In this document: piece by piece, positions 46,051-55,032 of the stretch
How positions within the stretch are numbered: the first letter of the stretch is position 1
Layout of the letters: each line of letters opens with the position of its first letter
Source of the DNA: Sinisalibacter lacisalsi
Lineage (GTDB): Bacteria > Pseudomonadota > Alphaproteobacteria > Rhodobacterales > Rhodobacteraceae
Assembly: GCF_014640115.1 (NCBI RefSeq)
Contig: NZ_BMGI01000006.1
Span: 248,001 to 312,000, forward strand
Length of the DNA stretch: 64,000 nt
Direction: 5' to 3'
Translations under genes and position numbers: made by a program
Notes under the pieces: model-generated
What the model was told of the DNA's origin: nothing
Database searches by the model: none
The model's input: the letters and a program-made list of their open reading frames with translations, nothing else

Positions 46051-47064
46051 ATGAAGAACAGCTTCCGAACCACCGCATTGAGCCTTGCCCTGACCGGCAT
46101 CGCGGCCGTGCCCGCGTCCGCCGAGGAATGGCGCCTCAACAACTTCCTGCCCGAGACCCGGCCCGAGTCGGCGCAGATCGAACAGTTCACCGCCGACGTG
46201 AACGCGGCGCTGGCCGACAAGGATTTCACCCTCACCCACTACCCCGGCGGCTCGCTCGGGATCAAGAACACCGACCTGTTGCGCGTTCTGCCCAAGGGCG
46301 CGGTGGAGATGAGCCTGATGTGGTCGAACTACCTCGGCCGCGACGCACCGGCGCTCAGCTCGGTCTTCGTGCAGGGGGCGATCAGCACGGTCGAAGAGCT
46401 CAAGGCGGTTCTGCCCGTGGCACAGGAGATCTACACCGAGGAATACAACGACTGGGGCGTGACCACGGTTGGCTTCGTCGCCATCCCGACGCTCTCGGTC
46501 TCGGTGTTCTGCGCCGACAAGCCGGTGAACTCGCTTGAAGACCTCAACGGCGTGAAGCTGCGGGTCTGGGCGCGTGAGCAGGTGGAAACTTTCACCAACC
46601 TCGGGGTTTCCGCGCAGATCATCCCGCAGGAGGAAACCTACGTCGCGCTCAAGACCGGCGTTGTCGATTGCGCGCTCTACCCGGCGCTCTATGCCCACAC
46701 GATCTCGCTGCAAGAGGTGACGAGCTATGCCTCGTTCCTCTACCCGATGGCCTCCGCGCCCTATTCGCTCGGCGTTGCCACCGACAAGTGGGAAGCCACC
46801 GATCCCGAGATCCGCGAAGCCATCGTCACCGCCGCCGACGCGCTCTGGGAGCGCACCAACCAGTACGACAAGGATTTCGAACTCGAGCTCGCCGCGCGTG
46901 AAAAACTCTCCGAGATGGGTGTGACCTGGGGCGAAGACTTCCCCGAGTCCGACCGTGCCCTGTTCCTCGACGCGGTGTCGGAAACCTGGGCGATGCTGGC
47001 CGAAGAAGCCGGCGGCAACGCGATGGACTACCGCCAGCGTGTTCTCACCGCGCTCGGACGCTGA
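46051..47064 (+). CDS. dctP: TRAP transporter solute-binding protein (DctP)
   Basis: A 337-residue periplasmic receptor with a signal peptide (to about VPASAEEW). It is a DctP-family fold: early EEWRLNNFLPETRPES, the conserved LKLRVW-like stretch (GVKLRVWAREQVETF, its Arg usually salt-bridges the substrate carboxylate), then VALKTGVVDCALYPALYAHT. AGGAG precedes the ATG. It is followed by its two membrane partners, DctQ and DctM. The ligand is an organic acid by family; the exact one is unknown. Confidence 0.92.
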   Translation: MKNSFRTTALSLALTGIAAVPASAEEWRLNNFLPETRPESAQIEQFTADVNAALADKDFTLTHYPGGSLGIKNTDLLRVLPKGAVEMSLMWSNYLGRDAPALSSVFVQGAISTVEELKAVLPVAQEIYTEEYNDWGVTTVGFVAIPTLSVSVFCADKPVNSLEDLNGVKLRVWAREQVETFTNLGVSAQIIPQEETYVALKTGVVDCALYPALYAHTISLQEVTSYASFLYPMASAPYSLGVATDKWEATDPEIREAIVTAADALWERTNQYDKDFELELAAREKLSEMGVTWGEDFPESDRALFLDAVSETWAMLAEEAGGNAMDYRQRVLTALGR

Positions 47065-47073
47065 TCCGCGCCG

Positions 47074-47619
47074 ATGCGTGCTGCACGCAAATACTTCGCG
47101 CAAGGGCTGGAGGTTCTGGCCCTTGCGATGGCCCTGCTCGCGTCGCTCGCCATGGTCGGGATCGTCGCGATCATCGTCACCGGCGTCACGATGCGCCGTT
47201 TCTTCAACACGCCCTTGCACATCACCGAAGATGTCGTCGGGCTGATGCTGAGCGCGGTGCTGTTTCTCGGCCTGCCGCTGGTTACCTTCCGCTCGCAGCA
47301 CGTGAGGGTTTCGATCGTCGCCGAGGCACTGAAGGCACGGTTCGATACCGCCATGCGCATCGCCGCGATGCTGGTGGGGGTGCTGTTCTTCGGCTGGATC
47401 CTGCTCGAGAGCATCCCCTGGTTCGAATTCGCCTGGAAACGCGGGCTGAAAACCGAGACCGCGCGGCTCCTGCTCTATCCCTGGATGGCGGTTCTGCCAC
47501 TGTCGATCGGGCTGACCTGGGTAATCTACCTGGCCCGGCTCCTCGGCCTCCTCGACGCCGAACGCCACGGCAAGCTCGAAGAGCTGCCCACCATCGCGCC
47601 CGCGCAGAAGGACGGCTGA
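47074..47619 (+). CDS. dctQ: TRAP transporter small permease (DctQ)
   Basis: A 181-residue membrane protein with four helices, as in DctQ subunits. TRAP marks are GVTMRRFFNTPLHITEDVVG near the N-terminus and the central LVTFRSQHVRVSIVAEAL. It starts 9 bases after dctP and ends 3 bases before dctM. It forms the small half of the Na+-coupled membrane complex. Confidence 0.9.
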   Translation: MRAARKYFAQGLEVLALAMALLASLAMVGIVAIIVTGVTMRRFFNTPLHITEDVVGLMLSAVLFLGLPLVTFRSQHVRVSIVAEALKARFDTAMRIAAMLVGVLFFGWILLESIPWFEFAWKRGLKTETARLLLYPWMAVLPLSIGLTWVIYLARLLGLLDAERHGKLEELPTIAPAQKDG

Positions 47620-47622
47620 CGA

Positions 47623-48912
47623 ATGCTCTGGGCAAACCTGATCGGGATCATGGTCGCCACCGCCTCGACCGGGGTGGCGCTCGGCGCGGCGCTCGGGTTG
47701 ACCGGGCTGGTGCTCTTGCAAGTCTATTCGAACGGCGCGACATCGCTTGCCGTCGACGCGATCTGGAGCGTGTTCAATTCCTTCACCCTCAGCGCGGTGC
47801 CGCTGTTCATCCTGCTGGGCGAAATCCTTCTGCGCAGCGGCGTCAGCAGCCGGGCCTATACGGCCCTGGCACCGGTATTTCGCCGGGTGCCCGGCGGGCT
47901 TCTGCACACCAACATCGCCGTTTGCACCCTGTTCGGCGCGGTCAGCGGATCCAGCCTGTCGACCGCCGCCGCGGTCGGCTCGGTCGCCTACCCCGAGATG
48001 ACGAAACGCGGCTACGACAAGGACATGATCGTGGGCAGCCTCGCCGGCGGCGGCACGCTCGGGCTCCTGATCCCGCCCAGCCTTTCGTTCCTGATTTTCG
48101 GCGCCCTGACCGAAACCTCGATCGGCCGGCTCTTCGTCGCCGGGATCCTCCCCGGGCTGATGATCGGTGCCATGTTCATGGCCTATATCTTCGTGCGGTC
48201 GCTGCGAAATCCGCAGCTCGCACCGCATGACACGAGCCGCCAATCGCTCGGCGCGATCATTGTCGGCTTCGGCCAGGTCTGGCCCCTGCTGGTTCTGGTT
48301 CTCGCGGTGATCGGCAGCATCATCGGCGGCATCGCCACCCCGACCGAGGCCGCCGGCATCGGCGTGGTGCTGGCCGCGATCATCTCGTCGATCTGGGGGG
48401 ATCTGACCCTTCGCAAGCTGCTCGACGCGATCTTCCATTCCACGTTGCTGTTCGCCGCCATCGGCTTCGTGGTGCTCGGCGCCACCATCCTGGCCCAATC
48501 GGTGAGCATTCTCGGCGTCCCCCAGCAGATCCTCAACGTGGTCGCCGACAGCGGGCTGGACCGTTACAGCATCCTGCTGATCGTGGTGCTGGTCTACCTG
48601 ATCCTCGGCTGCTTCTTCGACGGTCTCTCGCTGATGATCATGACCCTGCCGGTGGTCTTCCCCCTGCTCACCGGGCTCGGCTTCGATCCGATCTGGATCG
48701 GCGTGCTGATCACCATCGTGATCGAGATCGGCCAGGTCACTCCCCCTGTCGGGCTGAACCTCTCGGTGCTCGCCAGCCTCACCAACAACGAGATCAGCCT
48801 CGGCCGCGTGGCCAAGGCAACGGTGCCCTATTGGGGGATCCACCTGTTCGCCGTGGTGGTGCTCACGGCCTTCCCGATCATCGCGCTGTTCCTTCCCAAC
48901 CTGCTGTTCTGA
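47623..48912 (+). CDS. dctM: TRAP transporter large permease (DctM)
   Basis: A 429-residue membrane protein, about 12 helices, with the DctM signatures CTLFGAVSGSSLSTAAAVGS, GLLIPPSLSFLIFGALTETS and FFDGLSLMIMTLPVVFPLL. ITIVIEIGQVTPPVGLNLSV near the end is the second Na/substrate site. It completes a full TRAP system. The OsmC gene follows 12 bases later, so co-transcription is expected. Confidence 0.94.
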   Translation: MLWANLIGIMVATASTGVALGAALGLTGLVLLQVYSNGATSLAVDAIWSVFNSFTLSAVPLFILLGEILLRSGVSSRAYTALAPVFRRVPGGLLHTNIAVCTLFGAVSGSSLSTAAAVGSVAYPEMTKRGYDKDMIVGSLAGGGTLGLLIPPSLSFLIFGALTETSIGRLFVAGILPGLMIGAMFMAYIFVRSLRNPQLAPHDTSRQSLGAIIVGFGQVWPLLVLVLAVIGSIIGGIATPTEAAGIGVVLAAIISSIWGDLTLRKLLDAIFHSTLLFAAIGFVVLGATILAQSVSILGVPQQILNVVADSGLDRYSILLIVVLVYLILGCFFDGLSLMIMTLPVVFPLLTGLGFDPIWIGVLITIVIEIGQVTPPVGLNLSVLASLTNNEISLGRVAKATVPYWGIHLFAVVVLTAFPIIALFLPNLLF

Positions 48913-48924
48913 CGAGGCATCGAC

Positions 48925-49329
48925 ATGGCCGCCACCTTCAAGCCCAAGCGTTTCCCGCCCGTTTTCGTGTTCGACGATGGCGCGGGGGGCACCACATTCG
49001 CCACCAGCGAGACCGGCGAAAGACACAGCCACCCGCCGAACGACAAGCCGGTTCTCACTCTTCTGGCCGCTGTCAGCCAATGCCTTCAGGTATCGCTCCG
49101 CATGGTGGCAAAGCACGAAGGCGTCACGCTGCCGGCGTTCGACGTCTCCGCCGGCGGCGAAAAGGCGATCGACATGCCCGGGCGCCTGCAATCCATCCAC
49201 TGCTTGATCCGCGGCGATCTTGCCGACGATCCGGAGGAGGCGCAGCGGTTGGTGGCTCAGGCCAAGGAGATCTGCACCGTGAGCAACACGCTGAACTGCG
49301 AGATCACGCTGGAGTGGGCGCGCGCCTGA
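48925..49329 (+). CDS. OsmC family protein
   Basis: A 134-residue OsmC/Ohr-fold protein. Two Cys in the family positions are seen: AVSQCLQVSLRMVAKHEG and AKEICTVSNTLNCEITLEW. OsmC proteins reduce organic hydroperoxides or act on thiols and persulfides. It is the last gene of the TRAP cluster, with GAGG before its ATG. Its presence after a desulfurase-like enzyme and transporter suggests handling of a sulfur-containing or oxidised substrate. Confidence 0.85.
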   Translation: MAATFKPKRFPPVFVFDDGAGGTTFATSETGERHSHPPNDKPVLTLLAAVSQCLQVSLRMVAKHEGVTLPAFDVSAGGEKAIDMPGRLQSIHCLIRGDLADDPEEAQRLVAQAKEICTVSNTLNCEITLEWARA

Positions 49330-49456
49330 TCCGGTTCGCCGGTCGCGCGTTGCCCCGCACCGACCCCGGATAGCCGCACACCACAGCCGCCCCGGTGCGC
49401 GACCTTGTGCGACGGGATGAAAACTCGGCACTCACGCACCGGCGACAAGCCGCCTT

Positions 49457-50962
49457 TCACGCACCAAACTGGAACCGCGTAAGGCGCTGGTCGGCACGGG
49501 TCATCCGCAAATCCAGCATCCGCGCGCGCATCGCCGCGATCTGCCTCTCCGCCGCCGCGTCGCCGGAAAGGTCGATCCGCTCCTCCGGGTCCGAATTGCG
49601 GTCGAACAACATCGGCGGGACGCCACCGTTGAAGTGCACGCAGGTCCAGCGCGCATCGCGCAGGATCGCGGCGTTGGCCTCGTTCGGCGCCAGGCCCAGC
49701 GCGCGCTGGAAGCGCGAGGGCTGCCGGGCATCGCCAAGGTCGATCTCGGTGAACACGCTCCGCGGGGCGGCCCCCTCTCCTGCAAGCAGCGACTGCAGCG
49801 GCACGCCGTCCATCGCCGGCGGCACCGCGCCGCCCAGCGCGGTCAGGATCGTGGGGGCGATATCCACGCTCGACACCATGTGCTCGACGGCCTGCCCCGC
49901 ATCGACGCCGGGCGCGCGGATGATCAGCGGAATGTGATGCGCAGGCGCCAGCACGTTGTCCTTGCCCCAGAAGCCCTGGTCGCCCAGCATCTCGCCATGA
50001 TCGGCCATGACGATCAGCACCGTGCGTTCGGCCTGGCCGGTGTTGTCGAGCCAGTCGAGCAGGCGGCCGAGGTGATGATCCAGTTCCGCCACAAGGCCGA
50101 GGTAGACCGCGCGCAGGGCCTGCGCCGTTTCCGGCTGCATTCCCGCGCAATCGCCGTCGAACCCCCACCAAAGGCCGTTCGACGCGGGCTGCGAGAACCA
50201 CGCTTCGCGAAACGGGTGCGCCGCGCCCGGCGCCACCGTCGCCGGCAGCGCGGCAGGATCGACCAGCCGGTTATAGGGCGCGGGCGCCACCAGCGGCGGG
50301 TGCGGACGAATATAGGTTACATGCGCCGTCCAGGTCGTGTCGCGCCGCGCATCGAGCGCCTCCAGCGTGCGGTCGGTGAGGAACGCGGTGTCGCTGTCGG
50401 CTGCGCTATAAAGCGCGGGGTCGTCGATGCGGGGTTCCCCGCCCTCTGACGCGACCGGGCGATACAACTCATACCACCGTTCCGGTAGCGGCTCGGGCAG
50501 ATCATAGCCCCGCCCGCGCAGGTGGCCGATCCAGGCCAGCGGGTTTTCGAACCGCATTTCGACGATCTCGCGAAAGCCCGGCGCGGGCAATTCGTAAGTC
50601 TGGAAGTCGGGGTCGTTGAGGTCACGCCCGGTGGGGTCGGGCGTGATGTCGTTATAGCCGAAGAGCAAAGGCTCGCGCCCGAGTTTGCGCAGTTCGGTGC
50701 CGAGCGTGGCGTGGTGGCGCGCCAGCGGTGTGCCGTTGCGGATGGCCCGGTGATTGAAGGCGTAAAGCCCCGTGAGCAGCGAGGCGCGCGACGGTCCGCA
50801 CGGCACCGTCGCCGTGTAGCAGTTAAGAAACGTCGTGCCGCCAGCCCGAAGCCGGTCGAGGTTGCGCGTGGGGGCGTAGCCATGCAGACGCCCCGACACC
50901 ACATCCGCCCGCAGTTGGTCGAGCGTGACGAAAAGAAGGTTCAGATCCTCAGGCCTCGGCAT
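49457..50962 (-). CDS. formylglycine-type phosphonate monoester hydrolase-like enzyme (sulfatase superfamily)
   Basis: A 501-residue alkaline phosphatase/sulfatase-fold hydrolase. The sulfatase signature TATVPCGPSRASLLTGLYA has Cys 55, which becomes formylglycine. The metal ligands are Asp 15/Gln 16 (FVTLDQLRAD) and Asp 321/His 322 (VMADHGEMLGDQG). TYIRPHPPLVAPAPYNRL is very like phosphonate monoester hydrolases, more than arylsulfatases. The start overlaps phnX by 14 bases, and it is the last gene of the phn operon. The likely role is cleavage of a phosphonate ester so the free aminoethylphosphonate can enter PhnW/PhnX. An arylsulfatase or phosphodiesterase role remains possible. Confidence 0.8.
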   Translation of the reverse strand: MPRPEDLNLLFVTLDQLRADVVSGRLHGYAPTRNLDRLRAGGTTFLNCYTATVPCGPSRASLLTGLYAFNHRAIRNGTPLARHHATLGTELRKLGREPLLFGYNDITPDPTGRDLNDPDFQTYELPAPGFREIVEMRFENPLAWIGHLRGRGYDLPEPLPERWYELYRPVASEGGEPRIDDPALYSAADSDTAFLTDRTLEALDARRDTTWTAHVTYIRPHPPLVAPAPYNRLVDPAALPATVAPGAAHPFREAWFSQPASNGLWWGFDGDCAGMQPETAQALRAVYLGLVAELDHHLGRLLDWLDNTGQAERTVLIVMADHGEMLGDQGFWGKDNVLAPAHHIPLIIRAPGVDAGQAVEHMVSSVDIAPTILTALGGAVPPAMDGVPLQSLLAGEGAAPRSVFTEIDLGDARQPSRFQRALGLAPNEANAAILRDARWTCVHFNGGVPPMLFDRNSDPEERIDLSGDAAAERQIAAMRARMLDLRMTRADQRLTRFQFGA

Positions 50963-51734
50963 CCAACCGCTCCAGAAGCGCCGGCAGATCGGCCACGGTA
51001 TCTATCACGTGATCGGCGCCCGCTGCCCTCAAGGCCTCCGCCGCGCGCCGACGCAGGCGATCCACCTCCGCCTCCGGCAGCGCGGCCAGTTCGTCGACCG
51101 TGAGGCCCACGTGGTTGCCCGAAAGCGCCACTCCCACGGTCACGCAGCCCGCCGCCACCCCTTCGGCGATACCGGGTTCGGTGTCGTCTACCTTGACCAC
51201 CGATTGCGGCGGGTAGACCTGCAGGTCGATGAAGCATTTGTACATGCCCAGGGGCCCAGGACGGCCCTCGGGCAGGTCATCGGCGCAGACCAGATTGTCG
51301 GGGGCATAGCCCTGCTCGGCCGCGACCGGCAGGACGCGCTCCATGATCGAGCGCACGTAGCCGGTGGTCGAGCCGATCTTCACCCCTTTGGCGCGCAAGC
51401 CGTCGACCACCTCTTTCGCACCAGGCACCAGCGTGGCGTAGCGCGTGACCACCTCTTCGTTCATCGGCACGAAAACCTTGTAGACCTCGTCCACATCGGC
51501 GTCGGTCGGGGCGTGGCCGTAATTCGCCTGCCATTGCGCGGCAATCTCGGCATCGTCCATCATCGCCCGGATGTGATCCCATTTCGGCATCCCCATCGGC
51601 GCGCGGGCCTGCGCCACGGTCGTCTCGATCCCGAAGCGCCTGAACGCCTCGACAAATACGCCCATCGGCGCGAAGGAACCGAAATCGATCATCGTGCCGG
51701 CCCAGTCGAAGACAACGGCTTTGAAACGTCTCAT
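50949..51734 (-). CDS. phnX: phosphonoacetaldehyde hydrolase
   Basis: A 261-residue HAD-family enzyme that breaks the C-P bond of phosphonoacetaldehyde to acetaldehyde and phosphate. The nucleophile loop is AVVFDWAGTMIDFGS (Asp 10). The Schiff-base Lys 51 lies in RAPMGMPKWDHIRAMM, the feature that separates PhnX from other HADs. GSTTGYVRSIMERVLP and the Mg-binding VVKVDDTEPGIAEG complete the core. Its start overlaps the phnW stop (ATGA), so the two are translationally coupled. Confidence 0.96.
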   Translation of the reverse strand: MRRFKAVVFDWAGTMIDFGSFAPMGVFVEAFRRFGIETTVAQARAPMGMPKWDHIRAMMDDAEIAAQWQANYGHAPTDADVDEVYKVFVPMNEEVVTRYATLVPGAKEVVDGLRAKGVKIGSTTGYVRSIMERVLPVAAEQGYAPDNLVCADDLPEGRPGPLGMYKCFIDLQVYPPQSVVKVDDTEPGIAEGVAAGCVTVGVALSGNHVGLTVDELAALPEAEVDRLRRRAAEALRAAGADHVIDTVADLPALLERLDAEA

Positions 51735-52924
51735 GCTTTAACCTCTTCCAGAAAACGCGCGCGCTCATCCAGCGCGGATTGGGGCGGGGCGGCGGAAACC
51801 ACACCCATGTCGGCCAGCGTCTCGCCGATGGCGGACAGGACCGCGTCGATCACCGACCCATCAAGACGGCCGATGGTGCCGATACGGAAACTCTCCACCA
51901 CCGTCAGTTTGCCGGGATACAGGACAAAGCCCCGCGCCTTGAGCCTGTCGTAGAAATCGGGGAAGGCAAAAGCCGGATCGGCGGGGCAGAAGAAGGTGGC
52001 GATGATGGGGGAAAGCCACGCGTCGGCCAGAAGCGTCTCGAACCCCAGCTCGCGCATGCCGCGCACCAGCCTGTCGCGATTGGCGGCGTAGCGCGCGCCA
52101 CGGGCCGCAACGCCGCCTTCCGCCTCATGCTCGCGCAGGGCCTGCAAGAAGGCCGCCACGACATGGGTGGGGGGCGTGTAGCGCCACTGGCCCGACCCCT
52201 CCATCTCGGCCCATTGGGCGTGGGCGTCGAGGCTGAGGGAATGGGCGTTGCCTGCCGCAGCCTCCAGAACCTCTCTGCGGCACAGCATGAAGCCGAAACC
52301 CGGCACACCCTCGATGCACTTGTTGGACGAACTCACCAGCGCGTCGAAAGCGATCTCGGACGGGGGCACCGGCACGGCCCCGAAGGCCGACATGGAATCG
52401 ATCAGCAGGCGGCGGCCGGCGGCGGCCGTCGCTTCGGCGATCTCCGCCAAGGGGTTGAGGATACCCGAGGACGTTTCGCAATGAATCGCGACAACGTGGG
52501 TGACCGCCGGGTCGGCGTCGAGAATGGCCGCAACCTCGGCCCCGCGCGGCGGCAGGTAGTCACCCTTGTCGAGCACTCGGAAGGCGCGGCCCATCACCGC
52601 AAGTGATCTTGCCGCGCGTAGGCCGTAGGCGCCGTTCGCCAGCACCAGCGCCTTGCCATCCCGCGGAATGAGCGTGCCCAGCATCGACTCGACGCAATAG
52701 CTGCCCGAGCCCTGCATCGGCACACATTCGTATGACGCGCCCCCCGGCCCCAGCATCGCGACGAGGCGGGCGCGCACCTCGGCCGTCATGGCGCGGAAAT
52801 CGGTGTCCCAGCTCCCCCAATCCCTCAGCATCGCCTCCTTCACCGCGAAGGAGGTCGACAGTGGCCCGGGCGTCAGCAGCCACGGCTCCCCCATGCGGGG
52901 CGCTTCGATCTTCACATGCGTCAC
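51731..52924 (-). CDS. phnW: 2-aminoethylphosphonate--pyruvate transaminase
   Basis: A 397-residue class V PLP enzyme. It moves the amino group of 2-aminoethylphosphonate to pyruvate, giving phosphonoacetaldehyde for PhnX. Lys 202 in SSSNKCIEGVPGFGFML is the PLP anchor, LLIDSMSAFG holds the ring Asp (176), and LLTPGPLSTSFAVKEAML is the typical N-terminus. The GTG start has GGAG 8 bases upstream. It overlaps phnX downstream and follows the ATPase gene by 14 bases. Confidence 0.95.
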   Translation of the reverse strand: MTHVKIEAPRMGEPWLLTPGPLSTSFAVKEAMLRDWGSWDTDFRAMTAEVRARLVAMLGPGGASYECVPMQGSGSYCVESMLGTLIPRDGKALVLANGAYGLRAARSLAVMGRAFRVLDKGDYLPPRGAEVAAILDADPAVTHVVAIHCETSSGILNPLAEIAEATAAAGRRLLIDSMSAFGAVPVPPSEIAFDALVSSSNKCIEGVPGFGFMLCRREVLEAAAGNAHSLSLDAHAQWAEMEGSGQWRYTPPTHVVAAFLQALREHEAEGGVAARGARYAANRDRLVRGMRELGFETLLADAWLSPIIATFFCPADPAFAFPDFYDRLKARGFVLYPGKLTVVESFRIGTIGRLDGSVIDAVLSAIGETLADMGVVSAAPPQSALDERARFLEEVKA

Positions 52925-52938
52925 TTTGTTTTCTCCGG

Positions 52939-54030
52939 TCAGGCGATGGTGCGCGAGAAATCCATCTCGTCGACAAAATGGCAGGCGACGTAATGCTCCG
53001 GTGCCACCTGTCGCCACTGTGGCTCCTCGGCACTGCATTTCGGGCGCGCAAAACGGCAGCGGGTGTGAAACCGGCAACCCGGCGGCGCGGCGGCGGGATT
53101 GGGAATTTCGCCCTCCAGCCGCTCGGGGCGGAACTCGATATCCGGATCAGCCTGCGGCACCGCCGTCAGGAGCGCGTGGGTATAGGGATGGCGCGGGTTG
53201 AAGAACAACGCCTCGGTCGGCGCGTATTCAACGAACTTGCCGACATACATCACCGCCACCCGGTGGCTGATCTGCGCCACCACGCTCAGATCATGCGCGA
53301 TGAACAGAAAGGAAACCCCCATCTCCTCCTGCAAGTCCTTCAAAAGATTTATGATCTCGGCCTGGATCGAAACGTCGAGCGCGGAGACGCTCTCATCGCA
53401 GACGACGAAATCGGGGCGTGCCACCAGCGCGCGGGCGATGCAGATCCGCTGCCGCTGCCCGCCCGAGAAGGCGTGCGGAAAGCGCCGAAGATGTTCGAGG
53501 TTCAACTTGCAGCGCGCGGCGATCTCGCGCACCCGGGCGTCGATCTGCTTCCGGTCGGTCATCAGGCCGGCAGCCACCAGCGGCTCGGCGATGATGTCGC
53601 GCACCGTCATGCGGGGGTTGAGGCTGCTGTAAGGGTCCTGGAACACAAGGCTCATGCGGGGGCGAAAGGCGCGCAGCGCCGCGCCACCCAACGTCGCCAG
53701 ATCCAGCCCGCCCTCGCGGAACACCATCTGAAGCTTGCCGCGCACCTTGGCGATCTCGTCCTTTCGGGCGTGGGCGAGGTCCAGATCGCCGGTTTCGCCG
53801 TGATAGAGAACGCGCCCGCCCGACGGTTCGAGGGCGCGCAGGATCGCGCGGCCCACCGTGGTTTTGCCCGAGCCGGATTCGCCCACCAGCCCGACGGTTT
53901 CGCCGTGCTTGATGTCGAAGCTCACATCATCGACGGCGCGCAGCTTTTTCGCCGCGCCGCTGAAAAGGCCCCTGCGCCCGATCTCGAAGGTCACCTCGAG
54001 ATTCTGCACTTCGATCAGCGTGTCGGTCAT
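52939..54030 (-). CDS. Opp/Dpp-type ABC transporter ATPase (second)
   Basis: A 363-residue ATPase. Walker A is [17 protein letters not shown], the signature is [15 protein letters not shown], Walker B is [14 protein letters not shown]. The C-terminal oligopeptide/HPY domain has four Cys ([14 protein letters not shown] and VACHFV segments), which in some Opp ATPases hold a 4Fe-4S cluster. There is an ATGA overlap with the partner ATPase. It powers the importer of the phn operon. Confidence 0.93.
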   Translation of the reverse strand: MTDTLIEVQNLEVTFEIGRRGLFSGAAKKLRAVDDVSFDIKHGETVGLVGESGSGKTTVGRAILRALEPSGGRVLYHGETGDLDLAHARKDEIAKVRGKLQMVFREGGLDLATLGGAALRAFRPRMSLVFQDPYSSLNPRMTVRDIIAEPLVAAGLMTDRKQIDARVREIAARCKLNLEHLRRFPHAFSGGQRQRICIARALVARPDFVVCDESVSALDVSIQAEIINLLKDLQEEMGVSFLFIAHDLSVVAQISHRVAVMYVGKFVEYAPTEALFFNPRHPYTHALLTAVPQADPDIEFRPERLEGEIPNPAAAPPGCRFHTRCRFARPKCSAEEPQWRQVAPEHYVACHFVDEMDFSRTIA

Positions 54031-55028
54031 GTCGCGGTCCTTTCGGGATAATGCCGATGACAGCGCACCATGCGCCCTCCCCCCAAATCGGTGACCGGCG
54101 GGGTCTTGGTGGCGCAAAGCCCGTCGATGGCGTCCGAGCAGCGGGTGCGGAACGAACAGCCGGTGGGCCGAGCCGAGGGGCTGGGGATCTCGCCCGGCAC
54201 CGTGTGCAGCCGGTGTTCCAGCCTGTCGAGCCGCGGGATCGCCGCGATCAGATCGCGGGTGTAGGGATGGGCCGGGGTCTGCAGAACGTCACGCACCGGC
54301 CCCTGCTCGACGATGGTGCCGAGATACATCACGGCAACGTCCTGCGCGATCTGCGCGATCACGCCGAGGTCATGGGTGATGAAGATCATCGCCATGCCGA
54401 GCTCACGTTGCAGGTCGTGCATCAGGTCCAGCACCTGGGCCTGGATCGTGACATCCAGCGCGGTGGTGGGTTCATCGGCGATCAGCAGGCGCGGCTCGGC
54501 CGACAGCGCAAGCGCGATCATGCAGCGCTGCCGCATCCCGCCCGACAATTCGTGCGGATATTGATCTATGCGGGCTGACGGGTTCGAGATGCCGACCTTG
54601 CTCAAGGTCTCGACCGCCAGTTCACGCGCCTTGGCGCCCTTCAGCCCCCTGTGCAGGCGGATCGTTTCCATGATCTGGTTGCCGATGGTGTAGACCGGCG
54701 AAAAGCTCGCCATCGGTTCCTGGAAGATCATCCCGATCTCGCCACCGCGCAGGCGGCGCAGCGCCCGGCTTCCCGGGCGCAGCTTTTCGATCTCGATCGT
54801 TTCGCCCCGCTTGTCGACAAAGGTCATGCGCGTGTTTGCCGACAGCCGGGCGGAGTTGGGCAGAAGGCGCATCAGCGCCTTGGTCGACACCGACTTGCCC
54901 GAACCGCTCTCGCCCACAATGCCGAGGGTGCGCCCGGCGTCGAGCCCGAACTGCACGCCCTCCACCGGGGTGATCATGCCCTCGTCGGTGCGAAACGACA
55001 CGGAAAGGTTTTCGACCCGCAGCATCAT
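54027..55028 (-). CDS. Opp/Dpp-type ABC transporter ATPase (first)
   Basis: A 333-residue ATPase paired with the next gene. Walker A is [16 protein letters not shown], the signature is [15 protein letters not shown], Walker B is [14 protein letters not shown]. The C-terminal domain again has a four-Cys pattern ([16 protein letters not shown] ... MVRCHRH). The start is the first of two adjacent ATGs, 4 bases after the permease stop. Two different ATPases are the rule in oligopeptide-type importers. Confidence 0.92.
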   Translation of the reverse strand: MMLRVENLSVSFRTDEGMITPVEGVQFGLDAGRTLGIVGESGSGKSVSTKALMRLLPNSARLSANTRMTFVDKRGETIEIEKLRPGSRALRRLRGGEIGMIFQEPMASFSPVYTIGNQIMETIRLHRGLKGAKARELAVETLSKVGISNPSARIDQYPHELSGGMRQRCMIALALSAEPRLLIADEPTTALDVTIQAQVLDLMHDLQRELGMAMIFITHDLGVIAQIAQDVAVMYLGTIVEQGPVRDVLQTPAHPYTRDLIAAIPRLDRLEHRLHTVPGEIPSPSARPTGCSFRTRCSDAIDGLCATKTPPVTDLGGGRMVRCHRHYPERTAT

Positions 55029-55032
55029 GGCG

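Noticed and set aside
45991-49431. 1146-codon open frame on the minus strand across the TRAP genes
   Set aside because: Low-complexity, Arg/His/Asp-rich product; the plus strand carries four clearly recognised genes.
49457-50962. Plain arylsulfatase
   Set aside because: Not excluded, but the Asp-Gln metal pair, the RPHPPLVAPAPY block and the overlap with phnX fit a phosphonate ester hydrolase better.
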